A stretch of DNA of 64,000 bases from Hymenobacter latericoloratus (GCF_014199535.1 NZ_JACHNV010000008.1:62001-126000), one strand, 5' to 3'; positions 1-8,713 are shown, counted from the stretch's first letter. Notes: generated from the letters alone by a model not told the origin. Numbers and translations are program-made.

Positions 1-466
1 CGCGCAGCACGTCCTTACCGGCCGACTCCAGCGTTTTGTAAGTGGTCAGCGACGTATCGGCGAAGCTGCCTACCTCCTGGGGCCAGATGTTATCGGGATA
101 CTCCGATTTAATGGGGTCGTTGGCGTCGTCAACCTCTTGGCCTACGTGATAGAACTCCTTCAGGTCGCCGGTGTTGCGGCCCTTGGCGTGCTCCTTGCCC
201 TTGCTTACGTAGCCGCGCTGGCCCGCCAGCTCCGGCTTCTCGTACTGCCGCTTCACGTCGTCGGGCAGCGAGAAGAAGGCCTTTACATCCGTGTAAAGCT
301 TCTCGGTCTGCTCTTCCGTCAGGCCATGATTTTTGAGGGCGATGAAGCCAATGTTCTGGTAGGCTTCGCCGAGTTGTTGTACGAAGCGGGCTTTGCGCTC
401 AGGGTCGCCGGAGCGAAAGTCAGCCAAATCGAGGGAGGGAATTTCCTCCAGCAGCTTTTCTTCCAT
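1..466 (-). CDS. Isopenicillin N synthase-like 2-oxoglutarate/Fe(II) oxygenase (5' part, runs off the window)
   Basis: The minus strand reads open from an ATG at 466 to the window edge, giving about 155 residues. The protein begins MEEKLLEEIPSLDLADF and continues with FIALKNHGL, FFSLPDDVKRQYE and GYVSKGKEHAKGRNTGDLKE. This is the N-terminal half (DIOX_N region) of the isopenicillin N synthase-like non-haem iron oxygenase family. The double-stranded beta-helix with the HxD...H iron ligands would lie beyond the window. In the family such enzymes oxidise small molecules using 2-oxoglutarate and oxygen; the substrate cannot be told here. The family name does not imply beta-lactam synthesis, and no biosynthetic neighbours are visible. 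Confidence 0.85.
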   Translation of the reverse strand, partial: MEEKLLEEIPSLDLADFRSGDPERKARFVQQLGEAYQNIGFIALKNHGLTEEQTEKLYTDVKAFFSLPDDVKRQYEKPELAGQRGYVSKGKEHAKGRNTGDLKEFYHVGQEVDDANDPIKSEYPDNIWPQEVGSFADTSLTTYKTLESAGKDVLR

Positions 467-623
467 TGTGAAGAGAAATTGTACTTGTGGGGGGACTGGG
501 TACGCGGGGCGCAAGGTACTCAAAAAAAAGCCCGCTGCGCTCAGGCTCAAAACTTCATTCGGTAGCGCCGGGTTTTGGCCGGGCGCGTTTCTTGTCGGCA
601 GGAACTGTACTTTAGCGCATCAG

Positions 624-672
624 AAAGCCGGCGCTACCGGTCAGAGCTGGACCAATAGCGCCGGCTTTTTTA
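624..672 (+). terminator. Hairpin plus T-run between two divergent genes
   Basis: A 13-bp stem (AAAGCCGGCGCTA, 624-636, with its complement at 656-668) is followed on the + strand by a T-rich tract. It looks like a Rho-independent terminator, yet it lies upstream of both flanking genes. The rest of the 467-830 gap shows no convincing ORF or promoter box. Confidence 0.55.
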
Positions 673-830
673 CTTTCACCTGCGTGAAAGGGCTGCCGGA
701 TTGGCGGTACTTTTAGCGCGGCTTTCGCCGGGCATCGAAACTTCCGGGTGGTCCAGGACGTCTTCAGGGTTCTGGATTATCGTTTGTCCGTAGGTGTTCT
801 CCCGAAAGCGTTTGTTTTGGCCTTGATTGT

Positions 831-2873
831 ATGAACGTTACAAAAATACTGTTGTCGCTGGGGTTGGTGGTAGGGATGAACTCGCTGGCAAAAGCACAAC
901 ACGCGGTGTGGGCGTCCAAAATCGTGGCGGTGTCGTCGCAGAAGACGGAAGGTAAAGAGCCCTTCTCCCCGGAGAAAGTGCTGGGCGAACCCAACGCTAC
1001 CCCGCTGGGCCAGGCCAGCAACGAGGCCTGGATTCCGAAAAAAGAAGGCAGCAACGAGTTCATTGAGGTTCGGTTCGGCAAGTCGCTGATAGCCAAGCAA
1101 GTTACGGTGGTGGAGAATTTCAACCCCGGCTCGGTTACGAAAATTGAGCTGGTGGATACCCGCGGGGCCAAGCACCAGGTATACACCAACGACAGCCCCG
1201 GCCCCATTCCGGAACAGTTTCGCTCCCTGCAGGTGACGTTTTCGCCCGGCACCTACCGCACCATTGGGGTTATTGTCACCATGAACACCAAGGCCGTGAA
1301 CGGCGTGAACCAGATTGACGCCATCGGTATTGCCGATGTAGCCGAATCCATGGTGAAAAAGGAGTTCCGCAACGAGCAGCCCAGCGTGAGCTTCGACTCG
1401 GCCATGGTAAACCTGGGGCCCAACGTCAACTCCAAATACGTGGACACCCACCCGGTTATTTCGCCGGACGGCCGCACCCTGTTTTTTGCCCGTCAGGAAA
1501 GCCCCCAGAACGTGGGTGGCGCCAAAGACGTGCAGGACGTATGGTACAGCAACCTGGCCAACCCCCAGAAGAAAACCTGGAACCAGGCCAAGAACATTGG
1601 CAGCCCCATCAATACGCCCGGCCCGAACGGCCTGGCCTCGGTGTCGTCGGACGGCAATACGGCCGTGCTGATTAACGTCTATAACCCCGATGGCTCCCTC
1701 GACCCTAAGGGCTTGAGCATGGCCCGGCGCACCAAAACGGGGTGGAGCCAGCCAGTGAAGATTGAAATCGAGGATTTCTACAACAATGACGAGGAAAACG
1801 TGGATTACTACCTCGCTACCTCGGGCAAAGTCCTACTCATGGCCGTGGACCGCCGCGACGGGCAGGGCGAGCAGGACATCTTCGTGAGCTTCCTGAAAGC
1901 CGACGGTAAAGCGTGGAGCAAGCCTAAGAACCTGGGGGCCAGCATTAACACCAAGAAGCCGGAGTTTGCGCCTTTCCTGGCCGCCGACGGCAAAACCCTG
2001 TATTTCGCCTCGGAAGGGCACGGGGGCTACGGCAAAAGCGACGTGTTCTACTCCAAGCGCCTTGATGACAGCTGGACCAACTGGAGCAAGCCCCGTAACC
2101 TGGGCGCCAGCGTCAACTCCCCCGATTTTGACGCTTACTATACCGTATCGGCGGCGGGTGAGGATGCGTACCTGGTGTCGGCGCGCAATGGCATTGGGGG
2201 CTCCAAGGACATTTTCCGCATCAGCCTGACGCCCACCTTCCGGCCGGAAGTAGTAACGCTGGTGCGCGGCAAGGTGCTGGATGCCGCTTCCAAGAAGCCG
2301 GTAGCTGCTACCATTCGCTACGAAAACCTGCTGACCGGCGAGGAAATTGGGGTGGCCGAAACGAGCCCCATCGATGGTTCTTACACGATTGTGCTGCCCT
2401 CGGGCGCCCACTACGGCTACCGGGCCGAGGCCAGAGACTACCTCGCCGAATCGGACAACCTGGACGTGACGGACCGCCAGAAGTACTCGGAGGTAAACCA
2501 GGACTTGTACCTGGTGCCCTTCGCCGTGGGCCAGACCATCAAGCTCAACAACATCTTCTTTGCCCAGAGCAAGTACTACCTGCGCGAAAACTCCTACCCC
2601 GAGCTGCTGCGCCTGGTACGCATCCTGAAAGACTACCCCCAGGTAGAAATTAAGCTAGAGGGCCACACTGATAACCAGGGCGACCCGCAACTGAACGTGA
2701 AGCTCAGCCAGGACCGGGTAAACGAGGTAAAGAAGTATCTGGTGAGCAAGGGCATCAGCGGCAACCGTATCACAACGGAAGGCTTTGGAGGAAGCAAGCC
2801 CATTGCCAGCAACGAGCAGGAGGAAACCCGCAAGCTCAACCGCCGCGTAGAGTTCCGGATTACGAAGAAGTAA
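831..2873 (+). CDS. OmpA-family envelope protein with PD40 beta-propeller
   Basis: This 680-aa exported protein starts at ATG 831 with a signal peptide (MNVTKILLSLGLVVGMNSLAKA). Residues about 22-170 look like a discoidin/F5-8-like beta-sandwich. Residues about 200-470 carry WD40-like PD40 blades (SPDGRTLFFARQ, AADGKTLYFASEG). Residues about 478-560 form a carboxypeptidase-regulatory-like domain (VRGKVLDAASKKPVAATI). Residues about 570-680 are an OmpA C-terminal peptidoglycan-binding domain (GHTDNQGDPQLNVKLSQDRV, then NRRVEFRI). Such proteins tether the outer membrane to peptidoglycan in Bacteroidota, and relatives are linked to type IX secretion and gliding, but no por/gld genes are nearby. 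It is monocistronic and converges on floA across a palindromic repeat. Confidence 0.9.
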   Translation: MNVTKILLSLGLVVGMNSLAKAQHAVWASKIVAVSSQKTEGKEPFSPEKVLGEPNATPLGQASNEAWIPKKEGSNEFIEVRFGKSLIAKQVTVVENFNPGSVTKIELVDTRGAKHQVYTNDSPGPIPEQFRSLQVTFSPGTYRTIGVIVTMNTKAVNGVNQIDAIGIADVAESMVKKEFRNEQPSVSFDSAMVNLGPNVNSKYVDTHPVISPDGRTLFFARQESPQNVGGAKDVQDVWYSNLANPQKKTWNQAKNIGSPINTPGPNGLASVSSDGNTAVLINVYNPDGSLDPKGLSMARRTKTGWSQPVKIEIEDFYNNDEENVDYYLATSGKVLLMAVDRRDGQGEQDIFVSFLKADGKAWSKPKNLGASINTKKPEFAPFLAADGKTLYFASEGHGGYGKSDVFYSKRLDDSWTNWSKPRNLGASVNSPDFDAYYTVSAAGEDAYLVSARNGIGGSKDIFRISLTPTFRPEVVTLVRGKVLDAASKKPVAATIRYENLLTGEEIGVAETSPIDGSYTIVLPSGAHYGYRAEARDYLAESDNLDVTDRQKYSEVNQDLYLVPFAVGQTIKLNNIFFAQSKYYLRENSYPELLRLVRILKDYPQVEIKLEGHTDNQGDPQLNVKLSQDRVNEVKKYLVSKGISGNRITTEGFGGSKPIASNEQEETRKLNRRVEFRITKK

Positions 2874-2912
2874 ACCCTTCGCAACTGGCTGGCTGTGGTA
2901 AAGTACAGCCCT

Positions 2913-3018
2913 CCTGTCATGCTGAGCGCAGCGAAGGACCTTATCCCGTCTGAACGATGGACGCTACAACGTCTTGTTCCCGCGTGATAAGGTCCTTCGC
3001 TGCGCTCAGCATGACAGG
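2913..3018. repeat. Dispersed palindromic element, copy 1
   Basis: Perfect 33-bp inverted arms (2913-2945 and 2986-3018) begin CCTGTCATGCTGAGCGCAG and enclose about 40 bp of unrelated sequence. A second copy is at 5548-5664. It lies between the convergent OmpA-family and floA genes and could also act as a bidirectional terminator. Confidence 0.85.
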
Positions 3019-3066
3019 TGTTGTTATAGGCTACAGGCCGGGTAGAAATTCGTCGCCTGGTAGCAA

Positions 3067-4068
3067 TTAGCTCAGGCGCGTCTCGTCGCGGCCGGGCTTG
3101 GTGCTGCTGCTCTGGCCGCCAGGGTTGGCAATAGAGTCGCGCATATCTGTGTCGGCCTGCACGTTGCGCATTTTGTAGTAATCCATCACGCCCAGGTTGC
3201 CGGAGCGGAAGGCTTCGGCAATGGCTTTCGGAATTTCCGCTTCGGCCTCTACCACGCGGGATTTAGCTTCCTGGGTTTTGGCGCGGTTTTCCTGCTCCAT
3301 AGCCACGGCCATGGCCCGGCGCTCTTCGGCGCGAGCTTCGGCTACACGCAGGTCGGCGGAGGCCTGGTCGGTTTGGAGTTTGGCCCCAATGTTTTCTCCA
3401 ATGTCTACGTCGGCAATATCAATGGAGAGAATTTCGAAGGCCGTACCCGCATCAAGGCCTTTGCTGAGCACCAGCTTAGAAATCTTGTCGGGGTTTTCGA
3501 GCACTTCCTTGTGGGAGCGGGACGAGCCGATGCTGGTCACGATACCTTCGCCCACGCGAGCCAGAATGGTTTCTTCGCCGGCGCCGCCCACCAGCTGGGC
3601 AATGTTGGCGCGCACGGTCACGCGGGCTTTGGCAATCAGCTGAATGCCATCCTGGGCCACGGCCGCCACGTTGGGCGTGTTAATCACCTTGGGGTTTACC
3701 GAAGTGGTTACGGCCTCGAATACGTCGCGCCCGGCTAGGTCAATAGCGGTAGCCTGCTTGAAGCTAAGGGGGATGTTGGCTTTGTCGGCCGAAATCAGGG
3801 CCTTAATGACGCTGGGTACGTTACCGCCGGCCAGGTAGTGCGTTTCCAGGTCGTTGGCCGTCAGTTCCAGGCCGGCTTTGGTAGAGGTAATCAGGGAGTT
3901 GACGATAAGAGACGGCGGTACCTTGCGCACCCGCATAAAAGCCAGCTGAAACAAACTCACCCGCACCCCTGAGAACAGCGCCGTAATCCAGAGGCTGATA
4001 GGGAAGAAGTACAGAAACACCAGCAGCACAATGCCACCGACGATAATCGGGAAGAAAGGAAAGTCCAT
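3067..4068 (-). CDS. floA: Flotillin-like protein FloA
   Basis: The 333-aa protein starts at ATG 4068; a longer in-frame extension upstream overlaps nfeD and does not match the family. An N-terminal membrane hairpin (residues about 5-35, IIVGGIVLLVFLYFFPISLW) precedes a highly conserved body with HYLAGGNV, AIDLAGRDV, SVNPKVI, RANIAQLVGGAGEETI and GTAFEILSIDIADVDIG. An Ala/Glu-rich coiled coil follows (AEERRAMAVAMEQENRAKT). Length and motifs match Bacillus FloA (UPF0365). In that family the protein assembles membrane foci that organise functional microdomains. It follows nfeD by 82 bp, the usual NfeD-flotillin pairing. Confidence 0.95.
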   Translation of the reverse strand: MDFPFFPIIVGGIVLLVFLYFFPISLWITALFSGVRVSLFQLAFMRVRKVPPSLIVNSLITSTKAGLELTANDLETHYLAGGNVPSVIKALISADKANIPLSFKQATAIDLAGRDVFEAVTTSVNPKVINTPNVAAVAQDGIQLIAKARVTVRANIAQLVGGAGEETILARVGEGIVTSIGSSRSHKEVLENPDKISKLVLSKGLDAGTAFEILSIDIADVDIGENIGAKLQTDQASADLRVAEARAEERRAMAVAMEQENRAKTQEAKSRVVEAEAEIPKAIAEAFRSGNLGVMDYYKMRNVQADTDMRDSIANPGGQSSSTKPGRDETRLS

Positions 4069-4150
4069 GCGGGAGGTTTGAGAAGATGAAGAGGGGTAGG
4101 GAGGCTTGCAGTCGGCAACTAACAACAAAAAGAGAGAACTGCGCGGCGGC

Positions 4151-4618
4151 TTACGCCAGGCCTTCCACCACAATGCGGTTGTGCTCGATGCCCAGTACCC
4201 GCACCTGCGTGCCAGCCGGCACAAACTCGCCCCGCGTGGTTACCTCCCGCCGGTCGTCATCGAACAGGACAGTGCCTGCTGGGCGCAGGGCCGACAGGGC
4301 GCGGCCGGTAGTGCCGGGTTGCACATCGGGGTGGCGTGCATCGTGCACGCGGGCGTGGTTCACGCTGGTTAGCGCCACCCGGTTGATGGCTTTGGGCCGC
4401 AGCCCCAGGTACACCAGCACCCCAATAGCTACCGTGGAGCTGCCCAGCAGAACATGGCCGGTAGTGGCGCCCAGGTCGCGGTAGCTGAACCAAATGCCGG
4501 CGGCCAGCAGCCCGAAGCCCACCAGCCCCACCACCGTAGTACCCGGAATAAAAATGACCTCGGCCACCAGAAACAGCAGGCCAAATACCAGTAGCAGCGC
4601 AATCGTGAGCCAGTCCAT
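4151..4618 (-). CDS. NfeD-like membrane protein
   Basis: The 155-aa protein starts at ATG 4618. It has two to three N-terminal membrane helices (LTIALLLVFGLLFLVAEVIF, VVGLVGFGLLAAGIWF, VLLGSSTVAIGVLVYLGL) and a C-terminal OB-fold-like domain from about residue 95 (GTTGRALSALRPAGTVLFDD, ending VRVLGIEHNRIVVEGL). This is the short NfeD type without the N-terminal serine protease. NfeD proteins are encoded beside flotillins and are thought to partner them; floA lies directly downstream, so co-transcription is likely. Confidence 0.93.
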   Translation of the reverse strand: MDWLTIALLLVFGLLFLVAEVIFIPGTTVVGLVGFGLLAAGIWFSYRDLGATTGHVLLGSSTVAIGVLVYLGLRPKAINRVALTSVNHARVHDARHPDVQPGTTGRALSALRPAGTVLFDDDRREVTTRGEFVPAGTQVRVLGIEHNRIVVEGLA

Positions 4619-4639
4619 AGGGTAGAAGGTTTAGTTGGG

Positions 4640-4647
4640 AAAAGATA
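4640..4647 (-). promoter_or_regulatory. -7 box candidate for nfeD-floA
   Basis: TATCTTTT on the minus strand, 21 bp before the nfeD start, matches TAnnTTTG except at the last base. No -33 TTTG is evident. Confidence 0.35.
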
Positions 4648-4728
4648 CGCAGAACCCGGCTCAGTAGCGCAGTAAGTTAGGGTAGCTGGCCCCGCAACCC
4701 CACTCCGGCTGGCGCGTTAGCAAGGGCT

Positions 4729-5247
4729 ATGAGCCGCGCATTTACCAAAGAAGACGATTCGCTGGAGGCCCCCATCATCCCGCCCCGGCCCGCCCTACCT
4801 CCCGGAACGCCCAATTACGTGACCCCAGAGGGCCTGGAGCAGCTACGGCAGGAACTGGTGGCGCTGGAAGCGGAGCGCACCCTGGCCGAGGCCAACCGCG
4901 AAAACGAGGCCGACCGTACCCGCCGTCTGACGGTGCTTAACGGTCAGCTCAGCGCCCTGAACGCCCGCATTGCCAGCGCCAAGGTAGTAGACCCGCGCAG
5001 CCAGCCGCCTCAGGAGGTGCGGTTCGGGGCTACCGTGACGTTGCGGCCGGCAGCAGGGGTAGGGGCCGAGCGCAGTTTCACGATTGTGGGCGTTGATGAG
5101 GCCTCGGTGGCGGCGGGCAAGGTAGCGTTTGTGGCCCCCATTGCCCGGGCCGTGCAGGGCGCCAGGCTGGGCCAGCGCGTGCAGGTGCGGCTGGGAGCTA
5201 AGATAGAGGAGCTGGAAGTAGCCGCTATTCAGTACGGCGAAGGGTAG
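4729..5247 (+). CDS. GreA/GreB-like transcription elongation factor homologue
   Basis: The 172-aa protein starts at ATG 4729. A short linker (MSRAFTKEDDSLEAP) leads to YVTPEGLEQLRQELVALEAE, the start of the Gre N-terminal coiled coil, and to a C-terminal FKBP-like domain from about residue 95 (VRFGATVTLRPAAG, FTIVGVDEAS, APIARAVQGARLGQRV). Gre factors insert the coiled coil into the RNA polymerase secondary channel and stimulate transcript cleavage through an acidic pair at its tip (GDxSENA in GreA/GreB). By spacing from the conserved K(I/V)VD, that Asp and Glu fall on non-acidic residues here, although RENEAD lies close by. Binding to polymerase is plausible; cleavage stimulation is doubtful. 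Confidence 0.8.
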   Translation: MSRAFTKEDDSLEAPIIPPRPALPPGTPNYVTPEGLEQLRQELVALEAERTLAEANRENEADRTRRLTVLNGQLSALNARIASAKVVDPRSQPPQEVRFGATVTLRPAAGVGAERSFTIVGVDEASVAAGKVAFVAPIARAVQGARLGQRVQVRLGAKIEELEVAAIQYGEG

Positions 5248-5300
5248 CACCCCAACGTAGGGGTAGGGAACCTGCGCCCACTCCCGGCGTACTACCCCCC

Positions 5301-5546
5301 ATGATGACACAACGCGAAGTAACCGACTCCCACAACACCACCTGGACCTGCGTGCAAGCCTACGCCGGCGTAGAAACCGCTGCTACCGCCGAAGCCGTAG
5401 AGCGCAGCACTACCAATGAGAGCGGCGTAACGGTGGTGTGCACGCCCACCGGCGGCGCCCAAACCGTGCGGCTGGAGCTAGCCCCCGACTGGCAGGAACA
5501 TCTTTCGGATGATGAGCTAAAGCAGGCTATTGCCGCTGCCCGGTAG
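5301..5546 (+). CDS. Small hypothetical protein
   Basis: An 81-aa ORF starts ATG ATG at 5301, 53 bp after the Gre-like gene, so the two may be co-transcribed. The sequence (MMTQREVTDSHNTTWTCVQA..., ending DWQEHLSDDELKQAIAAAR) has no signal peptide, membrane helix or motif I recognise. It looks like a small soluble alpha/beta protein. It ends just before palindromic repeat copy 2. Confidence 0.6.
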   Translation: MMTQREVTDSHNTTWTCVQAYAGVETAATAEAVERSTTNESGVTVVCTPTGGAQTVRLELAPDWQEHLSDDELKQAIAAAR

Positions 5547-5547
5547 C

Positions 5548-5664
5548 AAAAGCCGGTCATGCTGAGCGCAGCGAAGGACCTTATCACGGTAAAACGGGCC
5601 GTTATTACGATGGTCGTTCTGGCGTGATAAGGTCCTTCGCCCTGCTCAGCATGACCGGCTTTTT
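5548..5664. repeat. Dispersed palindromic element, copy 2 (probable bidirectional terminator)
   Basis: Forty-bp arms (5548-5587 and 5624-5663) carry about three mismatches and share GTCATGCTGAGCGCAGCG...AAGGACCTTATC with copy 1 at 2913. The outer AAAAGCC/GGCTTTTT adds a terminator-like end. It separates a + gene from the convergent proS. Confidence 0.85.
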
Positions 5665-5685
5665 AACTCCGGCTTCAAGCTCCGC

Positions 5686-7161
5686 TTAGTAAGCGCGGGC
5701 AAAGTGGGCGCGGCGCTTGGAAGGGCGCCCCGTCACGATGCAGATGCCTTCTTCCTCCGCCTCAGCCAGGGCCAGGCAGCGGATGGTGGCTTTGGTTTCT
5801 TCCTTGATGCGCTCCTCGGTTTCCGAGGTGCCATCGTAGTGGGCCACCACGAAGCCGCCTTTGCCATCGAGCACCTGCTTGAACTCCTCGTAGCTTTCTA
5901 CGCGGGTAGTGTGGTTTTCGCGGAAGTTGAGGGCCCGGCGGTAGATGTTCTGCTGAATATCCTGCAGCAGCTGGTCCACACTGTTTACAATGTCGGCCAG
6001 GGGTAGGGTCATCTTCTCCTTGGTGTCGCGGCGGGCCACTTCCAGGGTGCCGTTCTCCAGGTCGCGCATGCCCACGGCAATGCGCACGGGCACGCCTTTC
6101 AACTCCCACTCGGCAAACTTGAAGCCGGGGCGCTCGGTGTCCCGGTCATCTACCTTCACCGAGATGCCGCGCTCAATCAGACCCATCTGCATGGGGCGGA
6201 TGCGCTCCATCAGCTCCTCGAGCTGGCCGGTTTTGTAGATGGGTACAATCACCACCTGGATGGGGGCCAGCTTGGGGGGTAGCACCAGGCCTTCATCATC
6301 AGAATGCGCCATAACCAGGGCGCCCATCAGGCGGGTGCTCACGCCCCAGCTCGTGCCCCATACGTGCTCCAGCTGGCCGGCTTTGTTGGTGAACTGCACA
6401 TCAAACGCCTTGGCGAAGTTCTGGCCCAGGAAGTGCGAGGTACCGGCCTGCAGGGCCTTGCCGTCCTGCATCAGGCCCTCAATACAGTAGGTTTCAATGG
6501 CACCGGCAAACCGCTCGTTCTCGGTCTTTACACCCTTTACCACGGGTAGGGCCAGCCACTCCTCGGCAAACTGGGCGTACACCTCCAGCATCTGGCGGGT
6601 TTCGGCCAGGGCCTCTTCGGCGGTGGCGTGGGCCGTGTGGCCTTCCTGCCACAGAAACTCGGCGGTGCGCAGGAACAGGCGGGTGCGCATTTCCCAGCGC
6701 ACTACGTTGGCCCACTGGTTGATGAGCAGGGGCAGGTCGCGGTAGCTTTGAATCCAGTTTTTGTAGGTGCTCCAGATGATGGCCTCCGAGGTGGGCCGCA
6801 CGATTAGCTCCTCTTCCAGCTTGGCGTTGGGGTCCACGCGCAACTTGCCCGGCTTATCAGGGTCATTCTGCAGGCGGTAGTGGGTTACTACGGCGCATTC
6901 CTTGGCGAAACCCTCGGCGTTTTTCTCCTCGGCTTCGAACAGGCTTTTGGGCACGAACAGCGGGAAATAGGCGTTCTGGTGGCCGGTGCGCTTGAACATA
7001 TCGTCGAGGGTGCGCTGCATCTTTTCCCAGATGGCGTAGCCGTAGGGCTTAATCACCATACAGCCCCGCACCGAGGAATTCTCCGCTAAACCAGCGCGCT
7101 TCACCAACTCGTTGTACCACAGCGAGTAATCTTCACTGCGCTTGGGCAAACTTTTGCTCAT
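5686..7161 (-). CDS. proS: Prolyl-tRNA synthetase (archaeal/eukaryotic-type)
   Basis: The 491-aa class II aminoacyl-tRNA synthetase starts at ATG 7161 (MSKSLPKRSEDYSLWYNELV). It charges tRNA-Pro in the cytoplasm. Recognisable elements are the motif 1 region (GCMVIKPYGYAIWEKMQ), motif 2 (RWEMRTRLFLRTAEFLWQEG), the TSHFLGQNFAKAFDV stretch, an anticodon-binding domain (APIQVVIVPIYK) and the C-terminal zinc-binding-like extension ending RRAHFARAY. The length and the absence of the bacterial INS editing domain fit the ProS type 3 form used by Bacteroidota. The gene is monocistronic and ends against palindromic repeat copy 2. Confidence 0.97.
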   Translation of the reverse strand: MSKSLPKRSEDYSLWYNELVKRAGLAENSSVRGCMVIKPYGYAIWEKMQRTLDDMFKRTGHQNAYFPLFVPKSLFEAEEKNAEGFAKECAVVTHYRLQNDPDKPGKLRVDPNAKLEEELIVRPTSEAIIWSTYKNWIQSYRDLPLLINQWANVVRWEMRTRLFLRTAEFLWQEGHTAHATAEEALAETRQMLEVYAQFAEEWLALPVVKGVKTENERFAGAIETYCIEGLMQDGKALQAGTSHFLGQNFAKAFDVQFTNKAGQLEHVWGTSWGVSTRLMGALVMAHSDDEGLVLPPKLAPIQVVIVPIYKTGQLEELMERIRPMQMGLIERGISVKVDDRDTERPGFKFAEWELKGVPVRIAVGMRDLENGTLEVARRDTKEKMTLPLADIVNSVDQLLQDIQQNIYRRALNFRENHTTRVESYEEFKQVLDGKGGFVVAHYDGTSETEERIKEETKATIRCLALAEAEEEGICIVTGRPSKRRAHFARAY

Positions 7162-7350
7162 ATTCAGAGTATCTTAGAGGTAGCGAAAAAGTTCCTTTTT
7201 TGGTACAAGATTTGTCGTACAAAATAGGGCACCGTTTCGGGTCCAAATTACGTTATTAAATTCGGAGGTGTGGACCCGTTTTCGGTCCTTGTGCCGCCGG
7301 GTTCCTGTTCGCTCTTCATCTTCCGGATCATTCCTTACGCGTAAGCAGCC

Positions 7351-8670
7351 ATGAAAAGATTATTTCCATCCGTATTCCCCGCTATGGCCCTGCTTACGCT
7401 CGGTAGCTGCGCGGGCACCACGGCCCTCACTTCTACCGAGAATGACGGCGTGTATTATTCCTCGAAGGACCGCACCACAGCTCTTAACCAAGCGGTGGTA
7501 GCCAGCACCGAACCGGCTCCGGCAGCGGAAGAAGACGGCGACGTAGCCAACCCGGACTACGCGGGTACTACTACCTCGCAGGCTACCGGAAGCACTGAAT
7601 ACTACGACGATGACTTTTATGCCGCCCGCCTGCGGCGCTTCCACCAGCCTGCCTACCGCGGACTGGGCTTGGGCTACTATGATTTTGCGTACACCGACCC
7701 GTTCTGGTACGGTGGACCCGTGTACTCTGCCTGGGGCCCCGGCGCGTTCTACGACCCCTTCTATGGCCCGTATTGGGGTGGTTCGTTCGTGAACATTACC
7801 ATTGGGCTTGGCCGTCCTTGGTACCGCCCATGGCGGGGGTATGGTTATGGCTACGGCGCCTACGACTATGGTTACGGTTACGGCTACAGCCCCTACGGCT
7901 ACGGCAACCCTTGGGGGGGCTATTATGGAGGCGGTTTCTATGGGGGCGGGGGCTTTTACAACGGCTACTACGGCGGCCGGGGCATCCGCGCGCAGGCAGT
8001 ACGCTCCGTCGTGACGGGCACCCGCAGCCGCCTCTCCGATGGGGAGTTGAACGCCGGCGGCAACCTGCCCGGCTCGGTGTCGGGTAGCCGCAGCCGCGGG
8101 GTAGTGGAGGGCGGCCTTCTGGCGCCAAGCACCACCACATCGAGCGCCACGGTTGCGCCGGCGCCAGCCTCCGGGCGGGGGCGCAGCCGCGACGTGGTAA
8201 CGGGCGGTGTGCAGCCGGGTGCTACCACCGAAACCCGTGCGGTAGAAGCTACGCCCGCTGCCCAGCCTACGCGCCGGTGGCGCGTACTCAGCGAGAGCGG
8301 CAGCAGCACGGCAACCCAAGCTGGTACGGAAACCAGCCGCCCTCGGCGGAACTGGGATAATGTCGGTGGCAGCCGTCCGCAGACGACTGACGCGGGTGGG
8401 GTAGTAGCTGAGCCCCGCCGTCAGCGGGTGTACCAGCAGCCTACCCGCTCCTCCGATTCGGGCACGGGTTCTGAGCCGACGCGTTCGTACTCCCAACCTT
8501 CCCGCTCTTACTCTGAGCCTTCCCGTTCTTATTCCGAGCCTTCCCGCTCGTACTCCCAGCCTTCCCGCAGCTTTGATGGTGGTGGCAGCAGTGGCGGCGG
8601 TGGCCGGAGCGGTGGTGGCAACGGTGGCGGCGGCGGAAGCAGCAGCGGCGGCCGGGGCCGGGGCAATTAA
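7351..8670 (+). CDS. Gly/Tyr-rich lipoprotein with C-terminal Ser/Arg/Pro repeats
   Basis: The 439-aa protein starts at ATG 7351 with a lipoprotein signal (MKRLFPSVFPAMALLTLGSC, lipobox LGSC). The centre (about residues 90-215) is extremely rich in Tyr, Gly, Pro and Trp (GYGYGAYDYGYGYGYSPY). The next part repeats SRSR/VVTG-like segments. Residues about 370-410 contain tandem near-copies of SYSEPSRSYSQPSR, and the end is a Gly/Ser-rich tail. No enzymatic domain is visible. It is probably a low-complexity outer-membrane or surface lipoprotein; similar proteins in Hymenobacter-like genomes are of unknown function. Confidence 0.8.
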   Translation: MKRLFPSVFPAMALLTLGSCAGTTALTSTENDGVYYSSKDRTTALNQAVVASTEPAPAAEEDGDVANPDYAGTTTSQATGSTEYYDDDFYAARLRRFHQPAYRGLGLGYYDFAYTDPFWYGGPVYSAWGPGAFYDPFYGPYWGGSFVNITIGLGRPWYRPWRGYGYGYGAYDYGYGYGYSPYGYGNPWGGYYGGGFYGGGGFYNGYYGGRGIRAQAVRSVVTGTRSRLSDGELNAGGNLPGSVSGSRSRGVVEGGLLAPSTTTSSATVAPAPASGRGRSRDVVTGGVQPGATTETRAVEATPAAQPTRRWRVLSESGSSTATQAGTETSRPRRNWDNVGGSRPQTTDAGGVVAEPRRQRVYQQPTRSSDSGTGSEPTRSYSQPSRSYSEPSRSYSEPSRSYSQPSRSFDGGGSSGGGGRSGGGNGGGGGSSSGGRGRGN

Positions 8671-8713
8671 GCAGTGTTGTTAGCGAATAGGTAGCGCCTG
8701 TTCGGTGTGTACC

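Noticed and set aside
1..466. Beta-lactam biosynthesis gene
   Set aside because: The isopenicillin N synthase-like fold is generic for Fe(II)/2-oxoglutarate-type oxygenases; no ACV synthetase or related gene is present.
2913..3018. Insertion sequence end
   Set aside because: Arms meet across about 40 bp with no transposase and no clear target duplication; listed as a palindromic repeat instead.
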